Source of the DNA: Kiloniellaceae bacterium
GTDB lineage: Bacteria; Pseudomonadota; Alphaproteobacteria; Kiloniellales; J153
Direction: 5' to 3'
Length of the DNA stretch: 48,070 nt
Assembly (NCBI GenBank): GCA_021776175.1
Contig: JAJFGJ010000019.1
Location: 1 to 48,070 of the forward strand
The notes under the pieces were generated by a model that made no database searches, was not told the DNA's origin, and saw only the letters and a program-made list of their open reading frames with translations. Positions 16,377-24,796 of the stretch are shown here, piece by piece. The position numbers and the translations under genes are program-made. Positions within the stretch are counted from its first letter, which is position 1. Every line of letters begins with the position of its first letter.

Positions 16377-17045
16377 ATGGCGGTCTCGACTAAGAACACG
16401 GATGTGGAATCGCGGCTCGCGGCGTTGGGTAAGCCTGGCGCCGGAGTCGACCCGGCGGATATCGCCGAGGTCGTCGAAAGCGTCCTGAACTCGATTTCCG
16501 GGGACAAGTCGGGAATCAATGTCAAGTTGCATGAAGATATAGAAGCGCTGGCCAAGTTCATCGCCACGGCCAAGGCGGATATTTCTTCTCTTCGCGCTTG
16601 CGAGATCAATTCCAAGTTCATCCCGACCGCCTCGGATGAATTATCGGCCATTGTCGGCGCCACCGAACACGCCACCAACGAGATCTTCGAGGCCGTCGAC
16701 ACGATCGAGGCGGCGAGCGCCGAAATGGAGCCGGAGGCCGCGGCTCCCCTTGCCGACGCGGTGACACGAATCTACGAGGCATGTAGCTTCCAGGATATAA
16801 CCGGTCAGCGCATCACCAAGATCGTGAAGGTCTTGCAAGATGTGGAAGACAGGGTTTCCGGCTTGCTCGAGGCTTTCGGGGAGAAGGCTCCCGAGCCTAA
16901 GCGCGAAACCCGCGAGCCGGTGGAACCGGTCCCGGACGCGGTTCCCGAGGCCGCCAGCGAAGAGGAACTCATGAACGGTCCGCAACTGCCCGGCAATGCG
17001 ATGAGTCAGGAAGACATCGATGCGCTCATGGCCAGCTTTGATTAG
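16377..17045 (+). CDS. cheZ: CheY-P phosphatase CheZ
   Basis: CheZ dephosphorylates CheY-P. The 222-residue protein has the long central helices of the family. The catalytic region, EACSFQDITGQRITKIVKVL (about 138-157), includes the conserved acidic-x-x-x-Gln pattern (FQDITGQR). The C-terminus ends with a short amphipathic peptide, QEDIDALMASFD, which corresponds to the CheY-binding tail. The cheY-cheZ pairing strongly supports the call. A Glu/Pro-rich linker joins the core to the tail. Confidence 0.92.
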   Translation: MAVSTKNTDVESRLAALGKPGAGVDPADIAEVVESVLNSISGDKSGINVKLHEDIEALAKFIATAKADISSLRACEINSKFIPTASDELSAIVGATEHATNEIFEAVDTIEAASAEMEPEAAAPLADAVTRIYEACSFQDITGQRITKIVKVLQDVEDRVSGLLEAFGEKAPEPKRETREPVEPVPDAVPEAASEEELMNGPQLPGNAMSQEDIDALMASFD

Positions 17046-17050
17046 CCGCC

Positions 17051-17785
17051 ATGGCCAAATCGGCGCAGCTATCGGGTAAACAGGGCGGCGAAAATCACAT
17101 CGTCCTGTTGCTCAGCCTGAACCTCATTCTCCTCGCCTTCTTTATCCTGCTGAACGCGATGTCGAATTTCGAATCGCAAAAGACAGAGGCTGTTCTGGAC
17201 AGCGTCAACCGCGCCTTTCGCGGTCCCATTCAAACGCCCCGAGACGCCGACTCGGCGGCCGCGTCGCTCGGCGTATTGCCTTTGCCCCAGGATCTAACGA
17301 ATGAGATCGGCAGCTTGTTTGAATCGTTCGTACCCTCCGCGCGCGTCAAGAAAACGGCCAGGGCGACCGTGATGACCGTCGAATTGCCGGCGAGCGAGCT
17401 TTTCCGGCCCGGAACCTCCGATATCCGACCCGAGCGCAAGATTCTGATCCGCCGTTTGGCGCGGGCCTTGATGCGCGACCCGGGCCGGATCATGAAATAC
17501 GAACTGGCGTTCGAGCACGGTACCGACGGCGCCACGTCTCCGGGTGCCGGAAACCCGGATGCCGGTGGTGGCGATACCGCGCGATCCGTCCAGCGCGGCG
17601 AGACCGTGGCGCGCTATCTGATCCGTCAATCCATTCCCCACACGGCCCTGTCGATCGGCCTGCGGCCTGGGGTGCCGGGCACGGTTTGGTTCGTCTTGCG
17701 GCTGCGTACCGACGCGGTACCGCAAGCGCGGTCCCTCGAAGTAGCGCCCGCGGGACGGCCGGCCACTGGGCGGGCCGAGCCATGA
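17051..17785 (+). CDS. MotB-type protein lacking the ion-binding Asp
   Basis: A 244-residue protein with a short cytoplasmic N-terminus and one transmembrane helix, VLLLSLNLILLAFFILLNAM (about 18-37). A periplasmic region resembling a degenerate OmpA/MotB domain follows. The helix aligns with MotB (LAFF plus LL.AMS), but the place of the proton-accepting Asp is Ser22, so this subunit should not conduct ions alone. Sequence near ELPASELFRPGTSDIRPERK corresponds to the start of the MotB periplasmic fold. It overlaps the canonical motB-like gene by four bases (ATGA). It may be a partner subunit, a structural accessory or a regulator. Confidence 0.7.
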   Translation: MAKSAQLSGKQGGENHIVLLLSLNLILLAFFILLNAMSNFESQKTEAVLDSVNRAFRGPIQTPRDADSAAASLGVLPLPQDLTNEIGSLFESFVPSARVKKTARATVMTVELPASELFRPGTSDIRPERKILIRRLARALMRDPGRIMKYELAFEHGTDGATSPGAGNPDAGGGDTARSVQRGETVARYLIRQSIPHTALSIGLRPGVPGTVWFVLRLRTDAVPQARSLEVAPAGRPATGRAEP

Positions 17786-18546
17786 GCGACGAGATCGAGG
17801 AAGCCCCGGCCGCGCCGTCGTCAGCCTGGAAATCGTATTTGAGCGATGTCAACGCGGGCGTTCGCCGCGGCATCGGCGACGCCTGGATGGTCACCTTCAC
17901 CGATCTTGTCTCCTTGATGCTGGCGTTCTTCGTGCTCTTGTTTTCCATGTCCGCCGTTGATCTTTTCAAATGGCAAAATCTGGTCCGCTCCTTGGCCGGG
18001 GAAATGGATTCCGTGCAGGCGCGCGAGGGCGCTAAGCCGGCCGAGGAATTTCAGATCGAACAGGCCGATCCGCCGCCTGGCACCGATCTCGATTACCTGA
18101 CTCCGGTGGTCGAGCAGCGGCTGGCAGCCGAACCGGCGCTATCCGCCGGCGTGGTATGGCGCGCCGAGGGCCGCACGGTGCTCAGTCTTCCGGCGGCGGC
18201 TTTTTTCCCTGGCGAGGAAACGGCGATTCCCCGGCGTGCGAACACGGTGGTCTACGCGCTCAGCCGCCTAGTGCAGAGCCTCGACAACTTAGTCGAGATC
18301 CACGGCCATAGCGCGCACGCGGGTGGACGCGACCCGGAATCTCAGGGCTGGGGCATGTCCCTGGCACGGGCGTCCGCGCTTGCCAGCGACCTTGTCGAGG
18401 CTGGGTATCGCGGCCAGATCGTGGCGCGGGGCTATGGCGCTTCGCGCCAAGGAAATTTCTCCATTCCGGGGCCTTCCGGGGCCGCGGATAGATTCGACAA
18501 CCGCATTGACATCGTGATCCACGAGGTCGCGTCGCAAGGACCCTAG
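17782..18546 (+). CDS. MotB-family stator protein with OmpA-like domain
   Basis: A 254-residue motor stator-type protein. The N-terminal helix reads WMVTFTDLVSLMLAFFVLLF, with the conserved ion-binding Asp at residue 41. The peptidoglycan-binding OmpA-like domain (about 140-250) includes VEIHGHSAHAGG, MSLARASALASDLVEAGYRG, VARGYG and RFDNRIDIVI. The start at 17782 was chosen because it overlaps the upstream stop and gives the usual short N-terminus. It might be MotB proper or an MotB-like paralogue; no motA is visible in this window. Confidence 0.82.
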   Translation: MSDEIEEAPAAPSSAWKSYLSDVNAGVRRGIGDAWMVTFTDLVSLMLAFFVLLFSMSAVDLFKWQNLVRSLAGEMDSVQAREGAKPAEEFQIEQADPPPGTDLDYLTPVVEQRLAAEPALSAGVVWRAEGRTVLSLPAAAFFPGEETAIPRRANTVVYALSRLVQSLDNLVEIHGHSAHAGGRDPESQGWGMSLARASALASDLVEAGYRGQIVARGYGASRQGNFSIPGPSGAADRFDNRIDIVIHEVASQGP

Positions 18547-18549
18547 AAC

Positions 18550-21500
18550 ATGCGTTTATCGTTAACCCTCACTTTAAGATTGGGATCGGTCCTCGCTCTT
18601 CTTCTGGCCGTGTCCTCCGCGATGGCCGCGGAACGGGTGAAGGTGCGGGTTGGCGAGCATCCGGGATTCGACCGTCTGGTATTCGATTGGTCGAAACCGG
18701 TTGGGGTCGAGTTGGAGACTACACCCGGACAGACGCGCCTGATTTTCGATCGTGCGGGGGAACTCGATCTCAGCCGGGTGCGCAAGGACCCGCCGCCCGG
18801 CGTTCTCGGCGTTACCCAGGACAAAGGCGCGCAAGGCCTGAATGTCGTCGTCAAGATCGGTCCCGGCGCTAAAGTACGGCTCTTGGAAAGCGGATCCTCG
18901 ACCGTCCTGGATATACTTCAGCAGGATACGGCGCTGGACGCGAAACCGGCGAAGCCGGTTAGGGCCAAGAAATCGGCGAAACCGGCTAAGCCGGCGGGGG
19001 TCGCGAAACCTGCTCCCGTGGCATCCGAGGAAAAAGCTTCGGCGGTCCCGGCGGTGCCCCAGAAGGCATTGGCCTCGCCCCCCTCCGCGCCGCCTTTCGT
19101 GCCGCCACCCGCCCCGGTCGCGGCGCAAGCCGGTGTTGGGGAACAGGGCTCCGGGTCCCCGGCAAGCCTGGGCGCGCCGCTGTCTCTATTGGAAGCCGCT
19201 CCCCGGCCTGGGGAGATCGAGCGCGAGAAACCTCAAGCGGCCGCCGCGCCGCCGGTGGTCGAGTTGCCGCCGGTTGTCGAGACGCCGCCGAGTCCGCCCC
19301 GTGCCAAACCGCGAAAGCCCGCCGCGAAATCCAATGCGGCGCGCGAGAAGGGGAACCGTGGCGCGTCCTCGCCGCCGGCCAAGGCGGCTGCCGCCGGTCC
19401 GGGCGGGGAACCCGCTACCGTTACGGGCGGGGAACCCGCTGCCGCGCCCGTTAAGGCGCTTGACGGGGCCAGGCGCGGCACTCTGCTGGTTGTCGCCGAT
19501 CAAGGGCTGAGCATGCTCGACAACAGCGCCATTAATTTCTTCGACGGTGTGCCGCAGACCATGAACAACCTCCTGTTCCAATGGAGTGCCGAGACCGCCT
19601 TGGCGGTGTACCGGCGCGGACCGCACCTGTGGCTGGTATTCGATCGCGCCGCGCCGGGCGATGTCACCGAGGGGCTGGCGGAACTGGCCCCGGAAATGAT
19701 GCCGATCGAACAGTTCGCGGCCCCGAACGCGACCCTGATACGCATGACGCCGCCGCCAATCATGGTGCCGAAGATCGCCCGCGACGGCACCACCTGGGTA
19801 ATGGAACTTTGGCCGCGCTCTCCGCGCTCCACGTCGTCGGTTGAGATCGCGATCGAAGATGGCCGGACCGGATCGCGGATTGACTTCGCGATCCAGTCGC
19901 CCGGCCACCCGGTATCTTTCGAGGATCCGGATTCCGGAGCGGACATGATCGTGGTGCCGGCGTTGATCGCGGAGCAAGGACTGGCATCCGCCCAAGCATT
20001 CACGCAATTTCGCGCCCTGCGCAGCTTCCAGGGCTTGGCGATTGAGGTCGCGGACAGCGAGCTGCGGGTGGGCCTTGCCGGTACCGGCGTCCGCATCACC
20101 CATCCCAAGGGACTCGTTGTATCCAAGGGGGCGACCCTGGCGCTCTTGAAATCCAACGTTCGCCGGCCGGCGGTTGGGCCGCGCCTGTTCGATCTTCCCG
20201 CGTGGCGCCGACGCGGGGACGGCGGTTTCGTAACCGTTCGTCATGGCTTGCAGGCGGCGCTCGCGGAAACCGACCCGGTGCTGCGGCCCATCGCGCGGTT
20301 GGATCTCGCCCGGTTCTATTTCGCCCACGGTTTCGCGAGCGAGGCCGCGGGCCTCCTGAATGTTGGCCGGGCCTTGGACCCGGACACACCTCTCGATCCC
20401 GAAACCCGCCTCATGCGCGGGGTCGCGGCCTTTCTAGGCGGCGATTACGGCGCCGCCTCCAAGGACTTGTTCGATCCCAGCCTGAGCGGGGAAGCCGAGG
20501 CCGAGCTTTGGAACGGGGCGATGGCCGCCATTGGTTTCGATTGGGACGTGGCATCGAAGAAGCTGGCCGAAAACGCGCATCTGATCGCGGATTATCCACA
20601 CCGTGTGCGCATGCGGCTGTGGCTCACGGCCGCGGAAGCGGAAATGGCGCTGAACAACCTGACCGCCGCGTCGGGATATTTGACTCTGGCCCTAAGCGAC
20701 AAGCCGAACCGCGACGAGGAATCTCAGATCGCCGTGTTGACCGGCTATCGCTATTTGAAAAAAGATCAATCGGAAAAGGCGCGCTCTCTTTGGCGGAGCG
20801 TCGTGCGGTTCAGCGATCATCCTCCATCCCAAACCAGGGCCCGCCTGGCGCTGCTCGATTTGGCGGTCGCGGAAAAATCAATAACCGCTAAAGAAGCGAT
20901 TGAGGAACTGGAAAGGTTGCGTTTCGCGTGGCGCGGAGATTCCATCGAAATCGCCCTGTTGCAGCGACTGGGAGACCTTTATTTCATTCAGGGCCGATAC
21001 CGCGATTCGCTCGGAGCCTTTCGGCAAGCGACGGCGAGCGCCCCAAGTTCGCGCTTCGCCCGCGACGTGGCGAAGCGCATGCGCGAGGTCTTCTTCGACA
21101 TCGTCGCCGGCGAGGAAGGAGCGGATCTGCCCCCGCTCAGCGCGCTCGCGCTCTATGAGGAGTTCAAGGAGTTATCGCCACCCAGTGTCAAGGGTGACAA
21201 GATGCTCACGCGCTTGGCCGACCGCTTGGTCGAGGTCGACCTGCTGCCGCGCGCGGCGGAACTACTGACTGCACAAATAAAGTTCAGGCTATCCGGGGAG
21301 GAAAAGGCCGAGACCGGAGCCCGGGTCGCGGCGCTCCATTTGCTCGACGATTTGCCCGAGCGGGCGATCGCGGTGCTCGGTCTCAGCGAGGAATCCGGCC
21401 TGCCCGAAGACCTGAAGCAGCGCCGCTTGTACCTTCGCGCGCGCGCCCTGTCGCGGCTTTCGCGCTACGAGGAAGCCCTGAAATTGATCAACAAGGATCC

Positions 21501-21879
21501 CTATCCCGAAGCGTTGCGCTTGCGCGCGGACATTCTCTGGGTTCAGGCGGATTGGCGCTCGGTGGCGGTGGTCCTGAAGCAACTGGTGCCGGAAAAGCCG
21601 CGCGCCGATCAGCTTCTCACGAAACAAGACAGCCGGAACGTCTCCGATCTGGCGATCGCTCTGACCTTGTCCGGCGAAGATGCCGACCTGGCGGCCCTGG
21701 GCGAGGCCTACAAGGAAGCCATGGCGGCGGGTCCCGACGGCCAGACTTTCGCGCTGCTAGCCGATGGGGCGGCCAAGGAGTCCAGCCTCTCGATCGCGGA
21801 GCAACTCGCGGCGGTAAACAAGGCCGAGGAATTCATGGTCAGCTACCGCAATCGCTATCAGTCGGCACGGGCGAACTAG
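18550..21879 (+). CDS. Large exported TPR protein with AMIN-like N-domain
   Basis: A 1109-residue protein beginning 3 bp after the motB-like stop, so it is in the same operon. Visible layout: signal peptide (1-26, cleavage near SAMA-A); a beta-rich domain (27-125) with FDRLVFDWSKPVGVEL and TRLIFDRAGELDLS, resembling AMIN-type envelope-binding modules; a Pro/Ala/Lys linker (125-300) with duplicated GGEPA units; a second beta domain (about 305-560) with similar LVFDRAAPG patterns; then helical TPR-like repeats to the end. I infer a periplasmic scaffold linked to the stator or peptidoglycan. Similar large proteins occur beside motor genes in related genomes, but the function is unknown. Confidence 0.75.
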   Translation: MRLSLTLTLRLGSVLALLLAVSSAMAAERVKVRVGEHPGFDRLVFDWSKPVGVELETTPGQTRLIFDRAGELDLSRVRKDPPPGVLGVTQDKGAQGLNVVVKIGPGAKVRLLESGSSTVLDILQQDTALDAKPAKPVRAKKSAKPAKPAGVAKPAPVASEEKASAVPAVPQKALASPPSAPPFVPPPAPVAAQAGVGEQGSGSPASLGAPLSLLEAAPRPGEIEREKPQAAAAPPVVELPPVVETPPSPPRAKPRKPAAKSNAAREKGNRGASSPPAKAAAAGPGGEPATVTGGEPAAAPVKALDGARRGTLLVVADQGLSMLDNSAINFFDGVPQTMNNLLFQWSAETALAVYRRGPHLWLVFDRAAPGDVTEGLAELAPEMMPIEQFAAPNATLIRMTPPPIMVPKIARDGTTWVMELWPRSPRSTSSVEIAIEDGRTGSRIDFAIQSPGHPVSFEDPDSGADMIVVPALIAEQGLASAQAFTQFRALRSFQGLAIEVADSELRVGLAGTGVRITHPKGLVVSKGATLALLKSNVRRPAVGPRLFDLPAWRRRGDGGFVTVRHGLQAALAETDPVLRPIARLDLARFYFAHGFASEAAGLLNVGRALDPDTPLDPETRLMRGVAAFLGGDYGAASKDLFDPSLSGEAEAELWNGAMAAIGFDWDVASKKLAENAHLIADYPHRVRMRLWLTAAEAEMALNNLTAASGYLTLALSDKPNRDEESQIAVLTGYRYLKKDQSEKARSLWRSVVRFSDHPPSQTRARLALLDLAVAEKSITAKEAIEELERLRFAWRGDSIEIALLQRLGDLYFIQGRYRDSLGAFRQATASAPSSRFARDVAKRMREVFFDIVAGEEGADLPPLSALALYEEFKELSPPSVKGDKMLTRLADRLVEVDLLPRAAELLTAQIKFRLSGEEKAETGARVAALHLLDDLPERAIAVLGLSEESGLPEDLKQRRLYLRARALSRLSRYEEALKLINKDPYPEALRLRADILWVQADWRSVAVVLKQLVPEKPRADQLLTKQDSRNVSDLAIALTLSGEDADLAALGEAYKEAMAAGPDGQTFALLADGAAKESSLSIAEQLAAVNKAEEFMVSYRNRYQSARAN

Positions 21880-22037
21880 CGCAAAGCCCTTGCCCAGGAC
21901 TCGATCCCGGGCCTTCGCCCAGTTCGGACCCCGCTTCAAGGAGAGACCCCGGATAGAGTCCGGGACGACGGGCGGCGCGTAAAGAACCTAATGGACGGTC
22001 GTCGCGGCGCTAGGCTTGGGTGTCCACCCTAAGGCAC

Positions 22038-22796
22038 TCAACCGAAGCTTTGAACCAAGCTGCCGGCGACCAGATGCCAGCCGTCCACGAGGACGAAAAA
22101 GATCAGCTTGAAAGGCAGGGAGATCATGATCGGCGGCAGCATCAGCATGCCCATGGACATGAGCGTCGAGGCGACAACCATGTCGATAACGATGAACGGC
22201 AGGAATAACAGGAATCCGATTTCGAAGGCACGGCGCAGTTCGCTGATCATGAACGCCGGAATGAGCGAGCGCATGGGGGTTTCCTCCGGGCTCGCGATGG
22301 GTTCGCTTTTCGCCAAATCCATGAACAGCTTCAGATCCTGTTCGCGCACATGGCCGAGCATGAAGTCGCGGACCGGCGCGGAGGCTATCTCTACCGCTTC
22401 TATTTCAGTCAGGTCCTCGGCGAGCAGGGGCAGGATCGCCTCGTCGTAGATGATCTCCAAAGTCGGCATCATGATGAACAGGGTGAGGAAGAGAGCCAGG
22501 CTTATGAGGACCGAATTCGGCGGCGTCTGCTGAATTCCCAGGGCGCTGCGCAGAAACGACAGCACGACGACAATCCGCGTGAACGATGTCACCATGACCA
22601 GGATCGAAGGCGCCAGACTTAGAACCGTGATCAGGACGATGAGCTGGATCATGCGGTTGGCTGTCGATCCTTGGGCCTCGGGCCCCAGGTCGAGTTGGAA
22701 GGTCTGGGCCAGGGCCGGTTCGGCCGCAAGCAGCGCCAAGACGGCGATAAGGAAAATGCCGGGCGGGAGCGCGCGCGAAAGCCAGGATTGGATCAT
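22038..22796 (-). CDS. fliP: Flagellar export gate protein FliP
   Basis: FliP is a core membrane subunit of the flagellar type III export gate. The chosen ATG at 22796 overlaps the fliO stop and gives 252 residues, the normal length. It has a cleavable signal (LIAVLALLAAEPALAQ) and the diagnostic stretches LSLAPSILVMVTSFTRIVVV, FLRSALGIQQTPPNSVLISL, FEIGFLLFLPFIVIDMVVAS and MSMGMLMLPPIMISLPFKL. A further upstream in-frame extension overlaps fliO and is not used. It is the last gene of its operon. Confidence 0.96.
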   Translation of the reverse strand: MIQSWLSRALPPGIFLIAVLALLAAEPALAQTFQLDLGPEAQGSTANRMIQLIVLITVLSLAPSILVMVTSFTRIVVVLSFLRSALGIQQTPPNSVLISLALFLTLFIMMPTLEIIYDEAILPLLAEDLTEIEAVEIASAPVRDFMLGHVREQDLKLFMDLAKSEPIASPEETPMRSLIPAFMISELRRAFEIGFLLFLPFIVIDMVVASTLMSMGMLMLPPIMISLPFKLIFFVLVDGWHLVAGSLVQSFG

Positions 22797-23125
22797 GTGG
22801 CGGCGCTCTCCGGCGGGGTTTCGCGGCCGGGCACCTTGCGCGTCCCGTCGCCGATCGGGGGCGGCGCGATACCGCTTTCGATCAAGAGATCTTGATTGGG
22901 CCCCAGCAAGACCAGGTGTTCTTTCGTGTCGCAGCTTAAGAGGACCAGCTTGCGCCTGGCATCGATGACCTTGACCTCGACAATCGCCAGGCGTTTCGAT
23001 CCGCCCTTGGTGGCCGCCAGGGCGCCGCCCAGGCCGAAACGGCGCGCGGCCCAGGCGCACATGGCGATCAGGACCAGAACCAGAACCAGAACGGCCAGGA
23101 ACCGAAGGTAGGTTTCGAACTCCAT
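22793..23125 (-). CDS. fliO: Flagellar biosynthesis protein FliO
   Basis: FliO assists FliP ring assembly. The 110-residue protein has one N-terminal transmembrane helix (FLAVLVLVLVLIAMCAWAA, about 9-27) and a small cytoplasmic domain with KRLAIVEVKVIDARRKLVLL and KEHLVLLGPNQDLLIESG, the FliO/MopB pattern. Its four-base overlap with fliP and its order before fliP support the call. Confidence 0.88.
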   Translation of the reverse strand: MEFETYLRFLAVLVLVLVLIAMCAWAARRFGLGGALAATKGGSKRLAIVEVKVIDARRKLVLLSCDTKEHLVLLGPNQDLLIESGIAPPPIGDGTRKVPGRETPPESAAT

Positions 23126-23129
23126 GGTG

Positions 23130-23465
23130 CTAGCTTTTCGGCTTGCCGCTGTGCGCGGCCTGTTCGTAGGCGGACAGACCCCGGTCCTGGGTGCCGGTTT
23201 GCCGCAAGCCGCCGCGCAAGCTTTCTAGCCGGGCCTCGATCAGGGTGCCCAGTTGGCTGAACTCATGGATTAGGGCGAGTATCCGCGGCTGCATCGCGGC
23301 GCCCTGCTTACCTCGCAGCTTCTCCAGGCGGTCGCAGAGATCGTTGACCTGAATCTCGATGGGGCTCATGTCGATAAGCCCATCGGCATCGAGGACTTCA
23401 TGGGCCTGGCGGATCGCGGCGCTAATCGACTCCATCTCGGCGGAAATATGTCCGGGGGCGGTCAC
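23130..23465 (-). CDS. Unrecognised 111-aa protein in fliP operon
   Basis: A soluble, helical protein of unknown family. It has no membrane segment or cysteine beyond one internal Cys (NDLCDRLEKL). The central helices IEIQVNDLCDRLEKLRGKQG and LALIHEFSQLGTLIEARLES resemble small flagellar chaperones or FliT-like helical hairpins, but no motif is decisive. It overlaps the FlhB-C-like gene by four bases and ends 4 bp before fliO, so it is co-translated with export-apparatus genes. A role in export is inference from context. Confidence 0.7.
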   Translation of the reverse strand: MTAPGHISAEMESISAAIRQAHEVLDADGLIDMSPIEIQVNDLCDRLEKLRGKQGAAMQPRILALIHEFSQLGTLIEARLESLRGGLRQTGTQDRGLSAYEQAAHSGKPKS

Positions 23466-23788
23466 GATCGGGGCTCTTCCCGCGATAGGGCGGCCTGGCT
23501 TCTGTACACGTAGGAGAGGATTTCGGCGACGGCGGCCAGGGCTTCCAAGGGAATTTCGCTGTCCAGTTCGACCGCGCCCAGGATTTCGGCCAGATCCGCG
23601 TCGCTCCGCACCTTGATGCCACGCTCGAAGGCGATTTCGAGGATTTGGGTGGCCACGGCGCCCCGGCCTTTCGCGATCACCCGGGACGGGCGGCGCGGGC
23701 TGCCGTCGCCGCCCAGGGCCACCGCGACCGGGGAGGCGGGTACCGGCGGATTTTCCGGGGATCTAGATGGAAGCAAGTCGTCGACCAA
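23462..23788 (-). CDS. FlhB C-terminal domain-like protein (FlhX type)
   Basis: A 108-residue protein matching the region of FlhB after the autocleavage site. The core, VIAKGRGAVATQILEIAFER, GIKVRSDADLAEILGAVELD and IPLEALAAVAEILSYVYR, parallels VAKGADSVAMKIRELADEHE and onward in the full FlhB of this window. The membrane domain and NPTH motif are absent. Free-standing FlhB-C homologues (FlhX) occur in many flagellated bacteria and can substitute for or modulate the cleaved FlhB domain. First gene of the operon with the 111-aa protein, fliO and fliP. Confidence 0.85.
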   Translation of the reverse strand: MVDDLLPSRSPENPPVPASPVAVALGGDGSPRRPSRVIAKGRGAVATQILEIAFERGIKVRSDADLAEILGAVELDSEIPLEALAAVAEILSYVYRSQAALSREEPRS

Positions 23789-23867
23789 GGCGGGCTGTCC
23801 TCTTGGCGGTTAACCAGGGGTCGGCGCGAGTGCGCGCCGCACAGCCTTCAATGGTGACGATACATGC

Positions 23868-23882
23868 TTAATGAATGGTTTA
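23868..23882. promoter_or_regulatory. CtrA-like box for the fliO-fliP operon
   Basis: On the minus strand TAAACCATTCATTAA matches the extended CtrA form TTAACCAT-N3-TTAA with one mismatch. It lies 80 bp upstream of the operon's first start codon. Confidence 0.5.
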
Positions 23883-23943
23883 GCGGCACGGTCCCGCCGG
23901 GATATATCGCTAAGAAGAGACCGTTTCCAGGCCCGGCTAGGCC

Positions 23944-24180
23944 CTAGGCGCCCCCGGCGCCGGCCTTGCGTTCGCCGGTCCCGGCCAGCGACCCTCTATT
24001 CGCGCCGGCGGCACGGTTCTCCTCTTGGATCCGTTCGAATATTTCGCGGCGCAACACGGTCGCGTGCTCGGGAAATGTAAACCCAAGCTTAATCGATTTG
24101 CCCCGAACCTCTATGACCGTGACCTCGATCTCATCGTTGATAATGACCGATTCACCGATCTTACGTGTTAAATAGAGCAT
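23944..24180 (-). CDS. csrA: Carbon storage regulator CsrA
   Basis: CsrA is an RNA-binding post-transcriptional regulator of motility and carbon metabolism. The 78-residue protein starts MLYLTRKIGESVIINDEIEV, with the conserved RNA-contact strand LTRK. It continues TVIEVRGKSIKLGFTFPEHA and VLRREIFERIQEENRAAG, followed by a Gly/Ala/Lys tail. GGAG is just upstream of the ATG. csrA often sits in flagellar loci, where it represses flagellin or flagellar gene translation; its usual antagonist FliW is not seen here. Confidence 0.95.
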   Translation of the reverse strand: MLYLTRKIGESVIINDEIEVTVIEVRGKSIKLGFTFPEHATVLRREIFERIQEENRAAGANRGSLAGTGERKAGAGGA

Positions 24181-24354
24181 CCCGGCTCCTCCTGTGCCGG
24201 CCCCCTTTCCCCAAGTCCTTGAATAGAAAGGACCTCCCTAACGGGGCGCATTAGAGAATCATTTTATACGATTTCACCTAATTTTAACAAGGTTTCCTTG
24301 ATAATGCCGCCACGGGGGAAAGCTATAACGGCCGTAATGGCCACTGGGAGCGGA

Positions 24355-24759
24355 ATGGACGGCAAACTGAACCTCTTCGCCGTAATCTCCAAGCGTATGG
24401 ACTGGCTGGGACAGCGCCAAAACGTGCTTGCCCGAAACATGGCCAACTCCGATACGCCGAATTATGTGCCGCAAGATCTGGACGAGGGGCAGTTCCTTAG
24501 CGTTTTGCGCCGCCGTCTGGAACCCGTCGACCCCAAGCGGACCAATGCCGCGCACATGTCCGGCACCGCCTTTCGCAGTGGGCCCGGGCGGATTGGAGAT
24601 CAGAAGAATACATATGAAACCTCGCCCACGGGTAACTCGGTTGTCCTTGAAGAGCAACTTATGAAGGTGGCCAAGACTCAGGGCGAATACCAGCTTATGA
24701 CCAACCTGTACCGCAAGCACATGGACATGTTCCGCACCATCTTGCGCGGCGGCGGTTGA
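24355..24759 (+). CDS. flgB: Proximal rod protein FlgB
   Basis: FlgB is a proximal rod subunit. With ATG at 24355 (GGGAG just upstream) it has 134 residues, beginning MDGKLNLFAVISKRMDWLGQ. The rod signature QRQNVLARNMANSDTPNYVP follows, and later VLEEQLMKVAKTQGEYQLM with the final helix YRKHMDMFRTIL. In-frame starts at 24298 and 24337 would add an unconserved leader. First gene of a long operon running through flhB and cckA. Confidence 0.94.
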   Translation: MDGKLNLFAVISKRMDWLGQRQNVLARNMANSDTPNYVPQDLDEGQFLSVLRRRLEPVDPKRTNAAHMSGTAFRSGPGRIGDQKNTYETSPTGNSVVLEEQLMKVAKTQGEYQLMTNLYRKHMDMFRTILRGGG

Positions 24760-24796
24760 TCCTTGGCATGTGGCTTGGCTTGAGGAGCCTGTTGGT

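Noticed and set aside
19186..20328. 380-codon minus-strand frame opposite the TPR protein
   Set aside because: Arg/Gly-rich shadow composition in GC-rich DNA. The plus-strand protein has a signal peptide, domains and an operon position.
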